From: Candidatus Thiodiazotropha sp. (ex Epidulcina cf. delphinae) | GTDB taxonomy: Bacteria; Pseudomonadota; Gammaproteobacteria; Chromatiales; Chromatiaceae | Reading direction: 5' to 3' | Assembly: GCA_025656455.1 (NCBI GenBank) | Contig: JAHXHS010000006.1 | Span: 62,001 to 126,000 of the forward strand | Length of the DNA: 64,000 nucleotides | Shown: one piece after another, positions 16,832 through 26,800 of the stretch | Numbering within the stretch: position 1 is the stretch's first letter | Layout of the letters: the number at the start of each line of letters is the position of its first letter | Program-made: the position numbers and the translations under genes | The notes under the pieces: model-generated | Told to the model about the DNA's origin: nothing | Databases searched by the model: none | What the model saw: only the letters and a program-made list of their open reading frames with translations

Positions 16832-17176
16832 CCTGTTCTGCATCAAATCTTAAAGGCCAAACCTTTGCATAGAAAAATGCGCCTCTTCCCCTGTAAGGGC
16901 GGGCAGGGAGGTCAAGCGCAACAAGCCATGGCAAGTGGCGCTTGTCCGCAAATTAACGGGAATCAACGCAGACTTGTTGTGTGAGTGACCTACTAACCCT
17001 ACCCTTGATGATTTGGATGATCGACCCATCCGGTTAGGGAAAGAGCCGAAGGTATTTCCCAGGGCATCCGTCAAAGCAGTGTAAAGATCACTTGCCATGT
17101 TCATGCTTCGCGGTTGCGCCTCACTGCGCACCCTGGGTTAGGGGGCATGCCGCCGGAGGGGGTCTGGAATTCAGCT
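16832..17176. other. Gap between rubredoxin and its reductase, no gene seen
   Basis: These 345 bp contain no convincing ORF; a 93-codon frame on the minus strand lacks a ribosome-binding site and any family resemblance. AAAGG and CCTTT at 16852-16866 form a 5-bp stem that could attenuate transcription. Otherwise nothing was recognised. Confidence 0.5.
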
Positions 17177-18325
17177 ATGGATGATATTCTGATATTGGGC
17201 TCCGGGCTGGCCGGCTATACACTGGCGCGAGAGATCCGCGCCATCGACACTGAGATTCCGCTGCATCTCATCACCGCGGACGCCGGGGATTTCTATGCCA
17301 AGCCGATGCTTTCGAACGGCTTGCAAAAGGGCAAGGATGCCGAGGGCCTCATCAATGCCACCGCCGCCCAGATGGCTGAGCAATACGGGCTGACTATCGA
17401 CACCGGTCGCCGCGTGACGGGAATCAACGATGCGCAGCAACAGGTCATGACTGAAACAGGCGATCAGAGATACGCTTCGCTTGTGCTGGCCCTTGGCGCC
17501 CATCCCATCATCCCGGTCATGGGAGGTGATGCCGCCGATCAACGCCTCACCATCAACAGCCTCCATGACTATGCCCGGTTCCGCCAAAGACTGCCTGCCC
17601 CACCGGCGCACATCGCCATCATCGGTCCCGGCCTTATCGGCTGTGAATTCGCCAATGATCTTCTGATTGCCGGCTATAGGGTTACCCTGATAGGCCCGGA
17701 CCCGCACCCGATCAGTACCCTATTGCCGGAAATCACGGCTCAGGCGTTACAACATGCCATGCAGCAGGCAGGGGCTGAGTGGCGCTTGCTGCAGACCGCC
17801 GCCCTCATGGAGAAGCGGGAACAGGGTTACCATTTGACCCTCACCGATGCCTCCACCCTGTCGTGTGACCTGGTTCTCTCGGCCGTGGGACTGCGCCCTG
17901 AGACAGACTTGGCCGCTGCCGTAGGGCTCAAGGTCGCACGAGGCGTGGTCACCGACCGGTTCCTGAAATCCAGCCATGAGGCGATCTATGCCTTGGGCGA
18001 CTGTGCCGAGGTGGCCGGGCTCAATCTGCCCTACGTAATGCCGATCATGCATGCCGCGCGCGCCCTGGCCAAGACGCTGACGGGACAGCCTACCGAAGTG
18101 ACCTATCCCGCCATGCCGGTGGTGATCAAGACCCCGCTCCACCCCATAGCGGTTGCGCCGCCAACCCCGGGGGTGGCGGGCGACTGGCGGATAGCGCGGC
18201 GAGACGCAGGGACGCGCTGCCTGTTCCACGCCCCTGACGGTAAGCTGCAGGGTTTTGTCATCAGCGGTTGCTTCATAGAGGAAAAGCAGGCCTTGACCCG
18301 CCGTCTGCCACCCCTGTTGGCGTAG
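17177..18325 (+). CDS. FAD-dependent rubredoxin reductase-like oxidoreductase
   Basis: It encodes 382 residues. The FAD-binding motif is ILILGSGLAGYTLARE at residues 4-19, the NAD-binding motif is IAIIGPGLIGCEFANDL around 147-163, and the second FAD contact is IYALGDCAEVAG near 272. The length and order match rubredoxin-NAD(+) reductase (RubB/AlkT/AlkR type). The ATG at 17177 was chosen because the FAD motif follows immediately; the frame is open 21 codons further up. Proximity to rubredoxin supports the assignment. Other pyridine nucleotide-disulphide oxidoreductases of this size, such as nitrite or ferredoxin reductases, are less likely. Confidence 0.85.
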   Translation: MDDILILGSGLAGYTLAREIRAIDTEIPLHLITADAGDFYAKPMLSNGLQKGKDAEGLINATAAQMAEQYGLTIDTGRRVTGINDAQQQVMTETGDQRYASLVLALGAHPIIPVMGGDAADQRLTINSLHDYARFRQRLPAPPAHIAIIGPGLIGCEFANDLLIAGYRVTLIGPDPHPISTLLPEITAQALQHAMQQAGAEWRLLQTAALMEKREQGYHLTLTDASTLSCDLVLSAVGLRPETDLAAAVGLKVARGVVTDRFLKSSHEAIYALGDCAEVAGLNLPYVMPIMHAARALAKTLTGQPTEVTYPAMPVVIKTPLHPIAVAPPTPGVAGDWRIARRDAGTRCLFHAPDGKLQGFVISGCFIEEKQALTRRLPPLLA

Positions 18326-18546
18326 ACCCTCCATAATCCATATCACTACGCCAGGATCTCCACTGGCATGCAGGCCTCTAATTCACCTGGGTGCTGATGC
18401 CACAGGTTCCGTCCGAGGATTTTTTTTCTGAAAAGCGTATTTTTTGGCTACATTCCTGTTGAGATCTGCCGATAGTGAATCTTGTAGTCGATAACAAACC
18501 TACCGCCTGACCAGATCCGGTCCGGCAGTTTTGGAGGAAATCGTTC

Positions 18547-19656
18547 ATGGATATCGTGCCCTATCTGAAGCTGATGGTGCAAAAAAATGGCTCTGATCTC
18601 TTTTTCAGCACAGGGGCCCCGCCAAACCTGAAAGCGGAGGGCGAGACACGTCCCGTAGGAGCCTCACCCCTACAGCCCGGCCAGGTGCGTAAGCTGGCCT
18701 ATGGCATTATGAGCGATGATCAGATCAAGGAGTTCGAGGCCACTTTCGAGTGCAATCTGGCCATCTCCATCAGCAACCTGGGGCGGTTTCGTGTCAATGT
18801 CTATCGCCAACGGGGGGACGCGGCAATGGTCATCCGCTACATCAAGGGCGTGATACCACCGGTCGAGAAACTAAACCTACCGATCATTCTCAAGGACCTG
18901 ATCATGGAGCCCCGGGGCTTGATCCTGGTGGTGGGTTCGACAGGTTCCGGCAAGTCCACCACCCTGGCCTCGATGATCGAACACCGCAATCAGAGCCGCT
19001 CCGGACATATTCTGACCATCGAAGATCCCATCGAGTACCTCTACACCCATAAGAAGTCGGTGGTGGATCAACGTGAGGTCGGCATCGACACCCTCTCTTA
19101 CGAGAACGCCCTGAAAAACGCCATGCGTGAGGCCCCGGATGTCATCCAGATCGGTGAAATCCGTGAGATGTTCACCATGCAACACGCCATCGCCTATGCC
19201 GAAACAGGCCACCTCTGCCTCTCGACTCTGCATGCCAACAACGCCAACCAGGCACTCGACCGGATTATCAACTTCTTCCCAGACAGCGCGCATCAGCAGC
19301 TCTACATGGACCTCTCCCTGAACTTGAGAGCGGTGGTCTCACAGCGCCTGGTGAAGGGCAGCAACGGACAACGTCTGCCCGCGGTGGAGATCATGCTGCT
19401 CACCACCTATATCTCTGAACTGATCCAAAAAGGCGATATCCACGCCATCAAGGAGGTCATGGAGCAAGGCACTGAGCGCGGCATGCAAACATTCGACCAG
19501 TCTCTCTATAAGCTCTACCAAGAGGGGAGGATCTCCCTGGAAGAGGCACTGTCCCATGCGGATTCACGCAACAACCTCTCATTGAAGATACGCCTATCCG
19601 ACACCGATGGGATCGAAGCACCCGGTGGCCTTGGCGTGGCAGAGGATCATTTCTGA
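18547..19656 (+). CDS. pilU: Type IV pilus accessory ATPase PilU
   Basis: It encodes 369 residues with a strong GGAGGAA ribosome-binding site. The Walker A motif GSTGSGKSTT is near residue 130, followed by TIEDPIEYL (Asp box), QREVGIDT, PDVIQIGEIREMFTM (Walker B) and ETGHLCLSTLHANNANQALDRI (His box). The last segment and the long C-terminal tail distinguish PilU from PilT. PilU assists the retraction ATPase PilT. PilT is normally the upstream neighbour but is absent here, so it must be elsewhere. The gene is followed by a MITE-like element. Confidence 0.93.
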   Translation: MDIVPYLKLMVQKNGSDLFFSTGAPPNLKAEGETRPVGASPLQPGQVRKLAYGIMSDDQIKEFEATFECNLAISISNLGRFRVNVYRQRGDAAMVIRYIKGVIPPVEKLNLPIILKDLIMEPRGLILVVGSTGSGKSTTLASMIEHRNQSRSGHILTIEDPIEYLYTHKKSVVDQREVGIDTLSYENALKNAMREAPDVIQIGEIREMFTMQHAIAYAETGHLCLSTLHANNANQALDRIINFFPDSAHQQLYMDLSLNLRAVVSQRLVKGSNGQRLPAVEIMLLTTYISELIQKGDIHAIKEVMEQGTERGMQTFDQSLYKLYQEGRISLEEALSHADSRNNLSLKIRLSDTDGIEAPGGLGVAEDHF

Positions 19657-19895
19657 ACCGCTCCTGGTAGGAACTGCCGATAAAATGATTTAATAGCGCG
19701 AGTCAGTTAGCACTATCGATTGATTAAATGGATAGGGAACAGGATTCTCGTACAGAAGCCGCTTTATGAGTAAGGACCGTCTCTCCTCTGGATTGAACTC
19801 ATTGGCTCCTGGCTATGGCCAGACACTGTCTCTGGCAATCCATTTCGGAGCGCTTGCCTACCTAGTACTCCGTCAACCTGATAACTTAGGATGCA

Positions 19896-20033
19896 GTGCG
19901 CCCCACATCATCCAAGGCAAGGCGCAGTCCGCAGGGAGAAGTGGCACATGGATGTGCCGTTTACGGACCGAAGGATGGAATGGCATGCCCTTTTCAAGGA
20001 CTGCAACGCCGCATTGGATGATGTGGGGCGCAC
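19896..20033. repeat. Internal 20-bp inverted repeat of element A
   Basis: GTGCGCCCCACATCATCCAA at 19896-19915 pairs perfectly with its reverse complement at 20014-20033. Between them lies a second palindrome, GGCACAT-GG-ATGTGCC. It may be the ends of a smaller element inserted in the larger one, or a structural arm of element A. Confidence 0.75.
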
Positions 20034-20040
20034 CCTTTGG

Positions 20041-20140
20041 GCCAGCCAGGAAGCGGCCATCTGCGTTGTTGTGCTCCCTTGAATTAGCGACGGCTAGTCC
20101 TGCGCTCGCACGCCTAGCCGCTAGCCGCTTCCTGACTGGC
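20041..20140. repeat. Internal 17-bp inverted repeat of element A
   Basis: GCCAGCCAGGAAGCGGC (20041-20057) and GCCGCTTCCTGACTGGC (20124-20140) pair at 16 of 17 positions. They bound the third arm of element A. The last base is shared with the start of the right outer arm. Confidence 0.75.
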
Positions 20141-20159
20141 TGCATCCTAAGTTATCAGG

Positions 20160-20188
20160 TTGACGGAGTACTAGTCTTGACTGATGAT
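20160..20188 (+). promoter_or_regulatory. Possible outward promoter from element A
   Basis: TTGACG (20160-20165) lies within the right terminal repeat; 17 bp further on, in the flanking DNA, is GATGAT (20183-20188). Matches to sigma70 are 5/6 and 4/6. A transcript from here would begin near 20195, just ahead of the ribosome-binding site of the downstream GGDEF-EAL gene. Inference only. Confidence 0.3.
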
Positions 20189-20208
20189 GGGTTTGACGGA
20201 GCCGGACC

Positions 20209-23200
20209 TTGAAGCGCTATCGATTTCCTCTTTTAATGCTGCTGTTGCTGTGCCTGGAGGGAACGATCCTATTCTTCAACTATTGGCGGGAAATCGACAA
20301 CCGTCAACAACTGCAGGCGTCCACCCGGCAGACCGCGATCGCCAGTATCCTCGACAGCTACCAGCGGATGATCACACTGATCTATGAGGAGAGCTTCAAC
20401 CACCCACCTATCATCTCATTAATTGAACAGGCAAAGGATGCCGATGATCCCGGCAAGGCGCGATTACGCAATGCGCTGTATCGGCGTTTGCATTCAACCT
20501 ATGAAAACCTGCGTGAACTGGATCTGCGAAGTCTGCACTTTATACTGGCCGACGGCGAGTCGTTCCTGCGCTTCAATCGTCCCGACCTGTTTGGCGACCG
20601 GATCATCGATCACCGGCCGATGTTACAAAGCGTGCTGGAAGGCAGGCCGAACGGTGGGGCATTTGAAAATGGACGCGTCTCCCCCTGCTATTTCTACGCC
20701 TTTCCGCTGATCTCTAACGGCCAGGTGGTTGGCGCGGTGGATTTCGGCATCCCCTTTGCAGCCATACGCCACGCCCTATCCAGGGTTGAACCTGATACCG
20801 ATAACCTATACCGGTTCATCATCAAGCGGAATCTGATGGAACCGGTCAGCCATCCCAGTTCGCTCATCCGTTTCAAAGACGCCGTGATCAGCAAGGCGTA
20901 TATCATCGAGGAGGATGCCGACAGTCAATACCAGCCGGCGAAAATCGACAGAATCGATGCACGGTTGCAAACAGATCCTATTGTCCAGCAGGCCTTGGAC
21001 AGGGGAGAAGGCATAGTCACAGAGGTCTGCCTGAACGGTGGCGGTTGCTACTCGGTAAGCTTGCAGCCGGTATCGGACAGCCGACAACGGGTTGCGGGTT
21101 ATATCGTTAATTATATGCCGATGGCGGCGTTCCGTTATCTGAGAGGATCCCATCTCACGGCCTTTCTGCTGGGTGGCATGCTGATCATCATTGCCGGGTA
21201 TTCACTACGTCGCTGGTTGCAGAGTAACCAGCGGCTGCGCACCATCAGTGACCACATGGCCGAAGGCATGTATGTCATGGATGAGGCAGGCAGGATCCTG
21301 TATGTGAATCCCACCGCCTGCCAATTGCTGAAGTATTCAGAAAAGGATCTGGTTGGAGAAGATGCGCACAGACTGTTCCATTGTCACGAAGAGGATGCAA
21401 CCCTTTCCAGTGAGCACTGCCCCATTAAACATCGCACCCTAAAAGGGGCCATATACAGAAGTGATGAAGAACATTTTCTCTGCCGTGATGGAAAACGCAT
21501 CCGTGTCAGTATCGTCAGCTCCCCTTTCTGGTCCGGGGGGAGACTCTCCGGGTCAGTGGTTCTGTTTCGTGATATCACCACGGAATATGAGGTCAGACAG
21601 CGTCTGTTGCGCAGCGATGTGGCGTTCAGCAGTCTGGCCGAAGGGGTCATGGTGGTTGATGCGGAAGGACGAATTCAGGCCGTCAACCGGGCATTCAGCA
21701 CCATCACCGGGTACGCAGAGCAGGAGGTGTTGGGCAGAAATCCACGCATCCTGAAATCCGACCAGCACGATGATGCGTTTTATGAGGAGCTCTGGCGTCA
21801 GGTGACCGAAAAAGGCCACTGGGAGGGCGAGATCTGGAACCGCAGAAAAAACGGCCAGATCTATCCGGAGCTGTTACGCATCGCCAGCGTCAAGCGGAGC
21901 AATGGCGAGGTTACCGCTTATGTAGCCACCTTCAGTGATGCCACTGAAAAGCGACGTCATGAACAACAGCTTCGCAAGCTGGCCTACAACGACACATTGA
22001 CCGGCCTGCACAACCGCACCGCATTCCTCGAGACGTTCGAACATGTCTTGGCGCATGCCCAAAGGCGCCACTTCCGTTGTGCGCTGCTCTATCTCGACCT
22101 GGACCGGTTCAAGAAGATCAACGACACCCTGGGACATGAGGTGGGCGACAAGGTGCTGGTGGAGAGCGCCAAACGACTGCAACAAGGAATACGCAGTGAA
22201 GACGAGGTCGCCCGGCTGGGCGGGGACGAGTTCATCATCATGCTGGAGGATATCCGTGACGAAGACACCCCTGCCAGGGTGGCGCGCAAGATCATCAGCC
22301 TGTTGGGACAGCCGATCACACTCGATCCTCATCTGCTGCATGTCACGGCCAGTGTCGGCATCGCTGTCTTTCCCGAGGACGGCGGCGACGTCACCACGCT
22401 GTTGAAAAACGCGGATGCCGCGATGTATATGGCGAAACGCGAGGGACGCAACGGCTTCCACTACTTCACCCGGGCGATGGCTGAAAAAGAGCTGGACCGG
22501 TTCAAACTCGAGATCGATCTGCACACCGCGCTGCTCAATGATGAGTTCTTACTCTGTTACCAGCCGAAGATCGATCTCCTCAGTGGCGACATTACCGGTA
22601 TCGAGACACTGCTGCGCTGGCAGCACCCGCAACGAGGATTGCTGGACGCCGGTGAGTTTCTTTCTCTGGCCCACGACGCCGGCGTCATCCGAGATATCAC
22701 CCATTGGGTCATTACCGAGGCCTGCACCCAATTACAGGTGTGGCTGGATACAGGGCTGCGGCCTGGGCGTATCGCCATCAACATCGATTCACACACGTTC
22801 AACAGCAGCGATGCCTATGACCAGATCGGCAGAACCGTCCAGATCACAGGCATCAGCCCCCGTCTGGTAGAGCTCGAGATCTCCGAAAGCGGGCTGCTGG
22901 AGAAGGCCTTCGATGACGATTTCTGGAAACAGATGGTCGAGCTCGGATTCATGCTGACAATCGACGATTTCGGTATTGGAGAGTCCTCGCTCTATCGCTT
23001 GAAACACCTGCCGGTAGGTACCCTGAAAATCGATAAATCCTTCATACGCGACATCGAATGCGACGCGGACAACAGAGGGATTATCCGTACCATGATCGCC
23101 ATGGGAAAGAACCTCGGCCTGAAAGTGCTGGCGGAGGGGGTCGAAAACCGGCGACAACTCAAGTTCCTCCATGAGACGGATTGCGATGAAGTCCAGGGCC

Positions 23201-23304
23201 ATCTCTTTTCCGCACCGCAACCGGCTGATGTGATGGCTGAGTTACTGGCAAGCAATCCATACAAACAACTGTTGGAAACGATAAACGACTACTCAGCGGA
23301 ATAG
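20209..23304 (+). CDS. Membrane PAS-PAS-GGDEF-EAL c-di-GMP protein
   Basis: It encodes 1031 residues. It starts at TTG with GGAG seven bases upstream; the next ATG (20236) would remove the basic residues before the first membrane helix. A periplasmic sensor region (about 30-300) lies between two transmembrane helices. Two PAS domains follow (about 350-470 and 475-590), then GGDEF with RLGGDEF near residue 669, and an EAL domain from about 775. The EAL motif reads ETL, but the catalytic set (LEISESGLL, TIDDFGIG, LKIDKSFI, AEGVEN) is kept. Both activities are plausible. It stands alone, 34 bp downstream of element A. Confidence 0.9.
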   Translation: MKRYRFPLLMLLLLCLEGTILFFNYWREIDNRQQLQASTRQTAIASILDSYQRMITLIYEESFNHPPIISLIEQAKDADDPGKARLRNALYRRLHSTYENLRELDLRSLHFILADGESFLRFNRPDLFGDRIIDHRPMLQSVLEGRPNGGAFENGRVSPCYFYAFPLISNGQVVGAVDFGIPFAAIRHALSRVEPDTDNLYRFIIKRNLMEPVSHPSSLIRFKDAVISKAYIIEEDADSQYQPAKIDRIDARLQTDPIVQQALDRGEGIVTEVCLNGGGCYSVSLQPVSDSRQRVAGYIVNYMPMAAFRYLRGSHLTAFLLGGMLIIIAGYSLRRWLQSNQRLRTISDHMAEGMYVMDEAGRILYVNPTACQLLKYSEKDLVGEDAHRLFHCHEEDATLSSEHCPIKHRTLKGAIYRSDEEHFLCRDGKRIRVSIVSSPFWSGGRLSGSVVLFRDITTEYEVRQRLLRSDVAFSSLAEGVMVVDAEGRIQAVNRAFSTITGYAEQEVLGRNPRILKSDQHDDAFYEELWRQVTEKGHWEGEIWNRRKNGQIYPELLRIASVKRSNGEVTAYVATFSDATEKRRHEQQLRKLAYNDTLTGLHNRTAFLETFEHVLAHAQRRHFRCALLYLDLDRFKKINDTLGHEVGDKVLVESAKRLQQGIRSEDEVARLGGDEFIIMLEDIRDEDTPARVARKIISLLGQPITLDPHLLHVTASVGIAVFPEDGGDVTTLLKNADAAMYMAKREGRNGFHYFTRAMAEKELDRFKLEIDLHTALLNDEFLLCYQPKIDLLSGDITGIETLLRWQHPQRGLLDAGEFLSLAHDAGVIRDITHWVITEACTQLQVWLDTGLRPGRIAINIDSHTFNSSDAYDQIGRTVQITGISPRLVELEISESGLLEKAFDDDFWKQMVELGFMLTIDDFGIGESSLYRLKHLPVGTLKIDKSFIRDIECDADNRGIIRTMIAMGKNLGLKVLAEGVENRRQLKFLHETDCDEVQGHLFSAPQPADVMAELLASNPYKQLLETINDYSAE

Positions 23305-23387
23305 CGCCAACGGGAGAAAAGGCGTGCCAACAAAGGAGCAGATTGCCTGAACCGCGAAATCCATGGGACAAACTAAACGCTGCCGCC

Positions 23388-23828
23388 TCAATCCATCCTT
23401 CCAGCCAGGAAATTTCCCAACTTCTTGTCTGTCTGGCTGATATGAGAGGTTATCCAGCGCTTGAGAAAGTCCAACAACTCAAAGATCTGCTCCTTATCGC
23501 TATCCATCATATCCCCCCGTACCGAAACGACTTTGTCGGAAAACATCCGGTGTTCCCTTCGATGGGCCTCGGCATCTTCGGTACGCTCTTCATCGTACCG
23601 GTACTCCCGCATCAAGGACTCCTCTGTCTGAAAATGGTAGATCGCGTAACTGAGGAGTTCTTTTGTTATCCTCTGTAGCGCCTCGGGGCTACTGGTATCA
23701 GATAGGCTGACGTAGGCGTCATTGACCATGTTCAGCAGATTCTTATGTTGCAAGTCGATCACTTCGACCCCGGTCAAGAGCCTGTCGTCCCAGGCGATAG
23801 GCCCTGCATCATGCCTTATTTCTACCAT
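23388..23828 (-). CDS. Bacteriohaemerythrin
   Basis: It encodes 146 residues. All seven di-iron ligands are in place: H28, H65, E69, H89, H93, H129 and D134 (DLQHKN, HFQTEE, HRREH, HISQTD). Haemerythrins bind oxygen reversibly and act as oxygen stores, sensors or delivery proteins. The ATG at 23828 lies inside the end of the preceding GGDEF-EAL gene (20-bp overlap) with the ribosome-binding site GAGGAG, so translation is coupled. The pairing suggests it supplies oxygen information to, or buffers oxygen for, that c-di-GMP protein. Confidence 0.94.
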   Translation of the reverse strand: MVEIRHDAGPIAWDDRLLTGVEVIDLQHKNLLNMVNDAYVSLSDTSSPEALQRITKELLSYAIYHFQTEESLMREYRYDEERTEDAEAHRREHRMFSDKVVSVRGDMMDSDKEQIFELLDFLKRWITSHISQTDKKLGNFLAGRMD

Positions 23829-26800
23829 TTCTGATCTCCTCGACACCGGCAGGCCAGGCTGTAGCACGATTCTGCTTGAACAACCAGGCGCTGAACGCTT
23901 GCGCATCCATGGGTTGCGCATAATAGAAGCCCTGCATCCTTTCACAGCCTATCGACAGCAACGCATCTCTTTGCGTTTCGGTTTCTACGCCTTCGGCAAC
24001 ACTGACCCGCCCAAACGCATCGGCCAGGCCAACAACTCCCGCCGCCAGGGCATATTGCGCATCATCATCGAGCATCCGCTGCACAATGGAGCGATCTATC
24101 TTAAGCGCTTTCACCGGCACCTGGCGCAGTTGCTTGAGCGAGGTGTCCCCGGCGCCAAAATCATCCAGCGCGCAGACGATGCCCAAACCCTGACATTCCC
24201 GGACGAAATGCGACACTTGCTCAAAATCGGCCTGTACGGATGTTTCTGAAATCTCCAACACCAAAGGGTAGGTTGGATCGTATCCGTTCTCCGCAATCCT
24301 GGCGCGAAGCATGGCGATGAAGTCTTCTTCTTTGAGTTGTCTGGAAAACAGATTGACACTGATCGATAGGGGCACGCCCTCGCTGGCGCAGATCAGCATC
24401 TGTGACAAGGCTTGGCGAATGACCCATTCGTTGATCGAAAACATCAGGCTGTCGAGCTGGATCAATGGTAGAAACTCGGCGGGTTTCAACATTCCCAGAA
24501 TGGGGTGTTGCCAACGTATCAGGGCCTCGGCGCCGATCACGCTCTCATCCCGACCGTCGATGATCGGCTGATAATGGATGGCCAACTCGCCTCTCTCCAG
24601 CGCCGAAGTGATCTCCTGAACCGTCTGTTGCTGGGCTTTCATGCGCCTTTCATAGTCCTGGCTATAGATTGTGAAGCGGTTTTTACCCTCCCTCTTCGCC
24701 ATGTACATGGCCTGGTCGGCGTGCCGGACCAAGGACTCGGAATCCGAATTGTCACTCGGGAAAAAGGTCACGCCGAGACTGGCGGTGATGCCGGTCTGGG
24801 TCGTGTTTGCCACGGAATAGGGCTCTGCCGAGCGGTCCAATATACGCTGTATGATGACTTGGCTTTCAAACTGGTCTGTCAGGCCGCTCAGCAGAATAAG
24901 AAATTCATCGCCTCCCAATCGGGCGACCGTATCCCCGTCCCGGATGCTGACGGCGAGCCGCCTGGCGGTTTCCTTGAGTAACTCATCGCCCGCTTCATGA
25001 CCACAGGCATCGTTGACGGCCTTGAAACCATCCAAGTCCAGATAGCAGACGGCGAGAAGATTGCCCGTCCTTTTTGCTTGGGCGACCAACTGTTTCAACC
25101 GGTCGATCGCCAAATGACGGTTGGGAAGCCCGGTCAACAGGTCGTAATGGGCAAGCTGTTCAAGTTGCCGCTCATGGGATCTCTGCTCAGTGATATCGGT
25201 GGCGGATGAAACGACCCCGGTAATCCTCTCCCGGCCAGCGTCGAAAAGCGGATGGATGTTGAATTTCACCCACCTCGGATCGCCATCCTGGCCGGCGATC
25301 TGCAGAATCAGGTTTTCGACAGGCTCACCGTCTTGCAGGACCTGCTGCAACGGCAGCCTGCTGGCCTCGGACGATGTCTTGTCAGACATCACCGCGGCCA
25401 GGCGCTGTCCGGGGAGATCGATGTCGTCCGGCTGATCGTCCAATGGTCCGAACAGTGAAGAAAAACCCTGGTTGACATATTTCAGCCGGCCCAGTTCATC
25501 CCAGAGCGCCACGCCTTCCGTAACGGTATCCAAAATACCGCTCAATTGTTTCTCGCTCTGCGCCAACCGCTCCTCGACCTGCTTGCGTTCGACGATTTCC
25601 CAGGCGAGATCGGCAAGCCCCGATATCTTATAGACATCACTCTCGTCATAGGCCAGCAGGGGTTTGTTGCCGACCCCCATGATGGCAACGATCTTATCCC
25701 CGCGAAAAACAGGCACCATCAGCTCCCGGATCACCTCCGCATGGCCATCGGGCAATCCCTGCTTGTGGGGTAGCGCGGCATAGTCGTTGTGTATCACCGG
25801 CTCCCGTCGGCGTACCGCGTCGGCCCATACCCCAGCCTCATCCAGGTCGTAGTGCAAACCACCGCCCACCGCTTGGCAGAACTCTTGCGTGGTGCGGGTC
25901 GACCAGGCCTGTAGCGAAATGGTCTTTTGATCCGCATCCAGGAAATGGTAAAAGCCTACCTGACTGCCTGTCGCCTGACTGGCCTCGTCGAGGGTATAGA
26001 CCAGCAATTCGTGGATATCGTGATCCTGTGCATAATCGAGCAGGCGCAGCCTGGATGCGAGCAGCTCCTGATTGAACTTGCGTTCCGTGATGTCAAAGAA
26101 GGTGACAACCACCCCCTTGTCTCCGCTCTCTTGTCTCAGAGGATAGGACCAATACTCGACCGGAATGCTACTGCCGTCCTTATGCCAGAAAACTTCGTTA
26201 TCGATATGTACCTGTTGATCATTTTGGATGGCCTTGAAGATTGGGCTGGCCTCAAGGGCATAGGGTGAACCGTCCGGGTGGCTGTGGTGGATCATTTGAT
26301 GCATGTTTTTGCCAACCAGTTGATCCGCTGCCTCATAGCCGAGGAGAGACAAGCCGGCACGGTTGATACTCGTACAGCGCCCTGTCCCATCCAGGGTGTA
26401 GATCCCCTCGGCCGCGGAATCCATGATCAGTCTCAGATACGCCTCACTGGCCTGGAGGGCTAGTTCGATCCGCTTGCGTTCACTAATGTCTTCGGCGATA
26501 CCGGCCACCCGGTAGGTCTCGCCCTCGGCGTCCCGGATCGCATAGGCCCTGGCGTTGATCCAGCGCAGTTCACCATCCGCTCGCTTGATCCGGTATTCCG
26601 GGAAATCCAGCTTTTCCCATGCGCTATCCTTCCACTCCGACAGGAAGGCATCCACACTCTCCCGGTCCGATTCGGGTAGCGCCTCAATCCAACTCATGGG
26701 ATCGTCATAAAGGGATTGGCGGCTCCGACCCCAAACCGTCTCATAGGCAGGGCTGATATAGAACACCTGCCGCCAGTCCGGCGAGCCGAGCCAAAAAACC

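Larger units (their letters stand above)
19862..20174. mobile_element. MITE-like element A, 313 bp, 35-bp perfect terminal inverted repeats
   Basis: The outer arms 19862-19896 and 20140-20174 are perfect reverse complements over 35 bp (outer end CTAGTACTCCGTCAACC). Both ends are the palindrome CTAG, so the element may have inserted into CTAG with duplication of TA or CTAG, as reported for IS630/Tc1-mariner-type elements; this is inference. There is no transposase gene. Two internal inverted repeats (19896-19915/20014-20033 and 20041-20057/20124-20140) fill most of the remainder, so the whole element could fold as a three-armed structure. It lies between pilU and a c-di-GMP gene. Computer-callable ORFs across it are not genes. 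Confidence 0.85.

Noticed and set aside
16850..17131. 93-codon minus-strand frame between rubredoxin and its reductase
   Set aside because: Low-complexity serine and arginine content, no ribosome-binding site, no recognised motif.
19766..20212. 148-codon frame between pilU and the GGDEF-EAL gene
   Set aside because: Two thirds of it reads through the inverted repeats of element A; not a gene.
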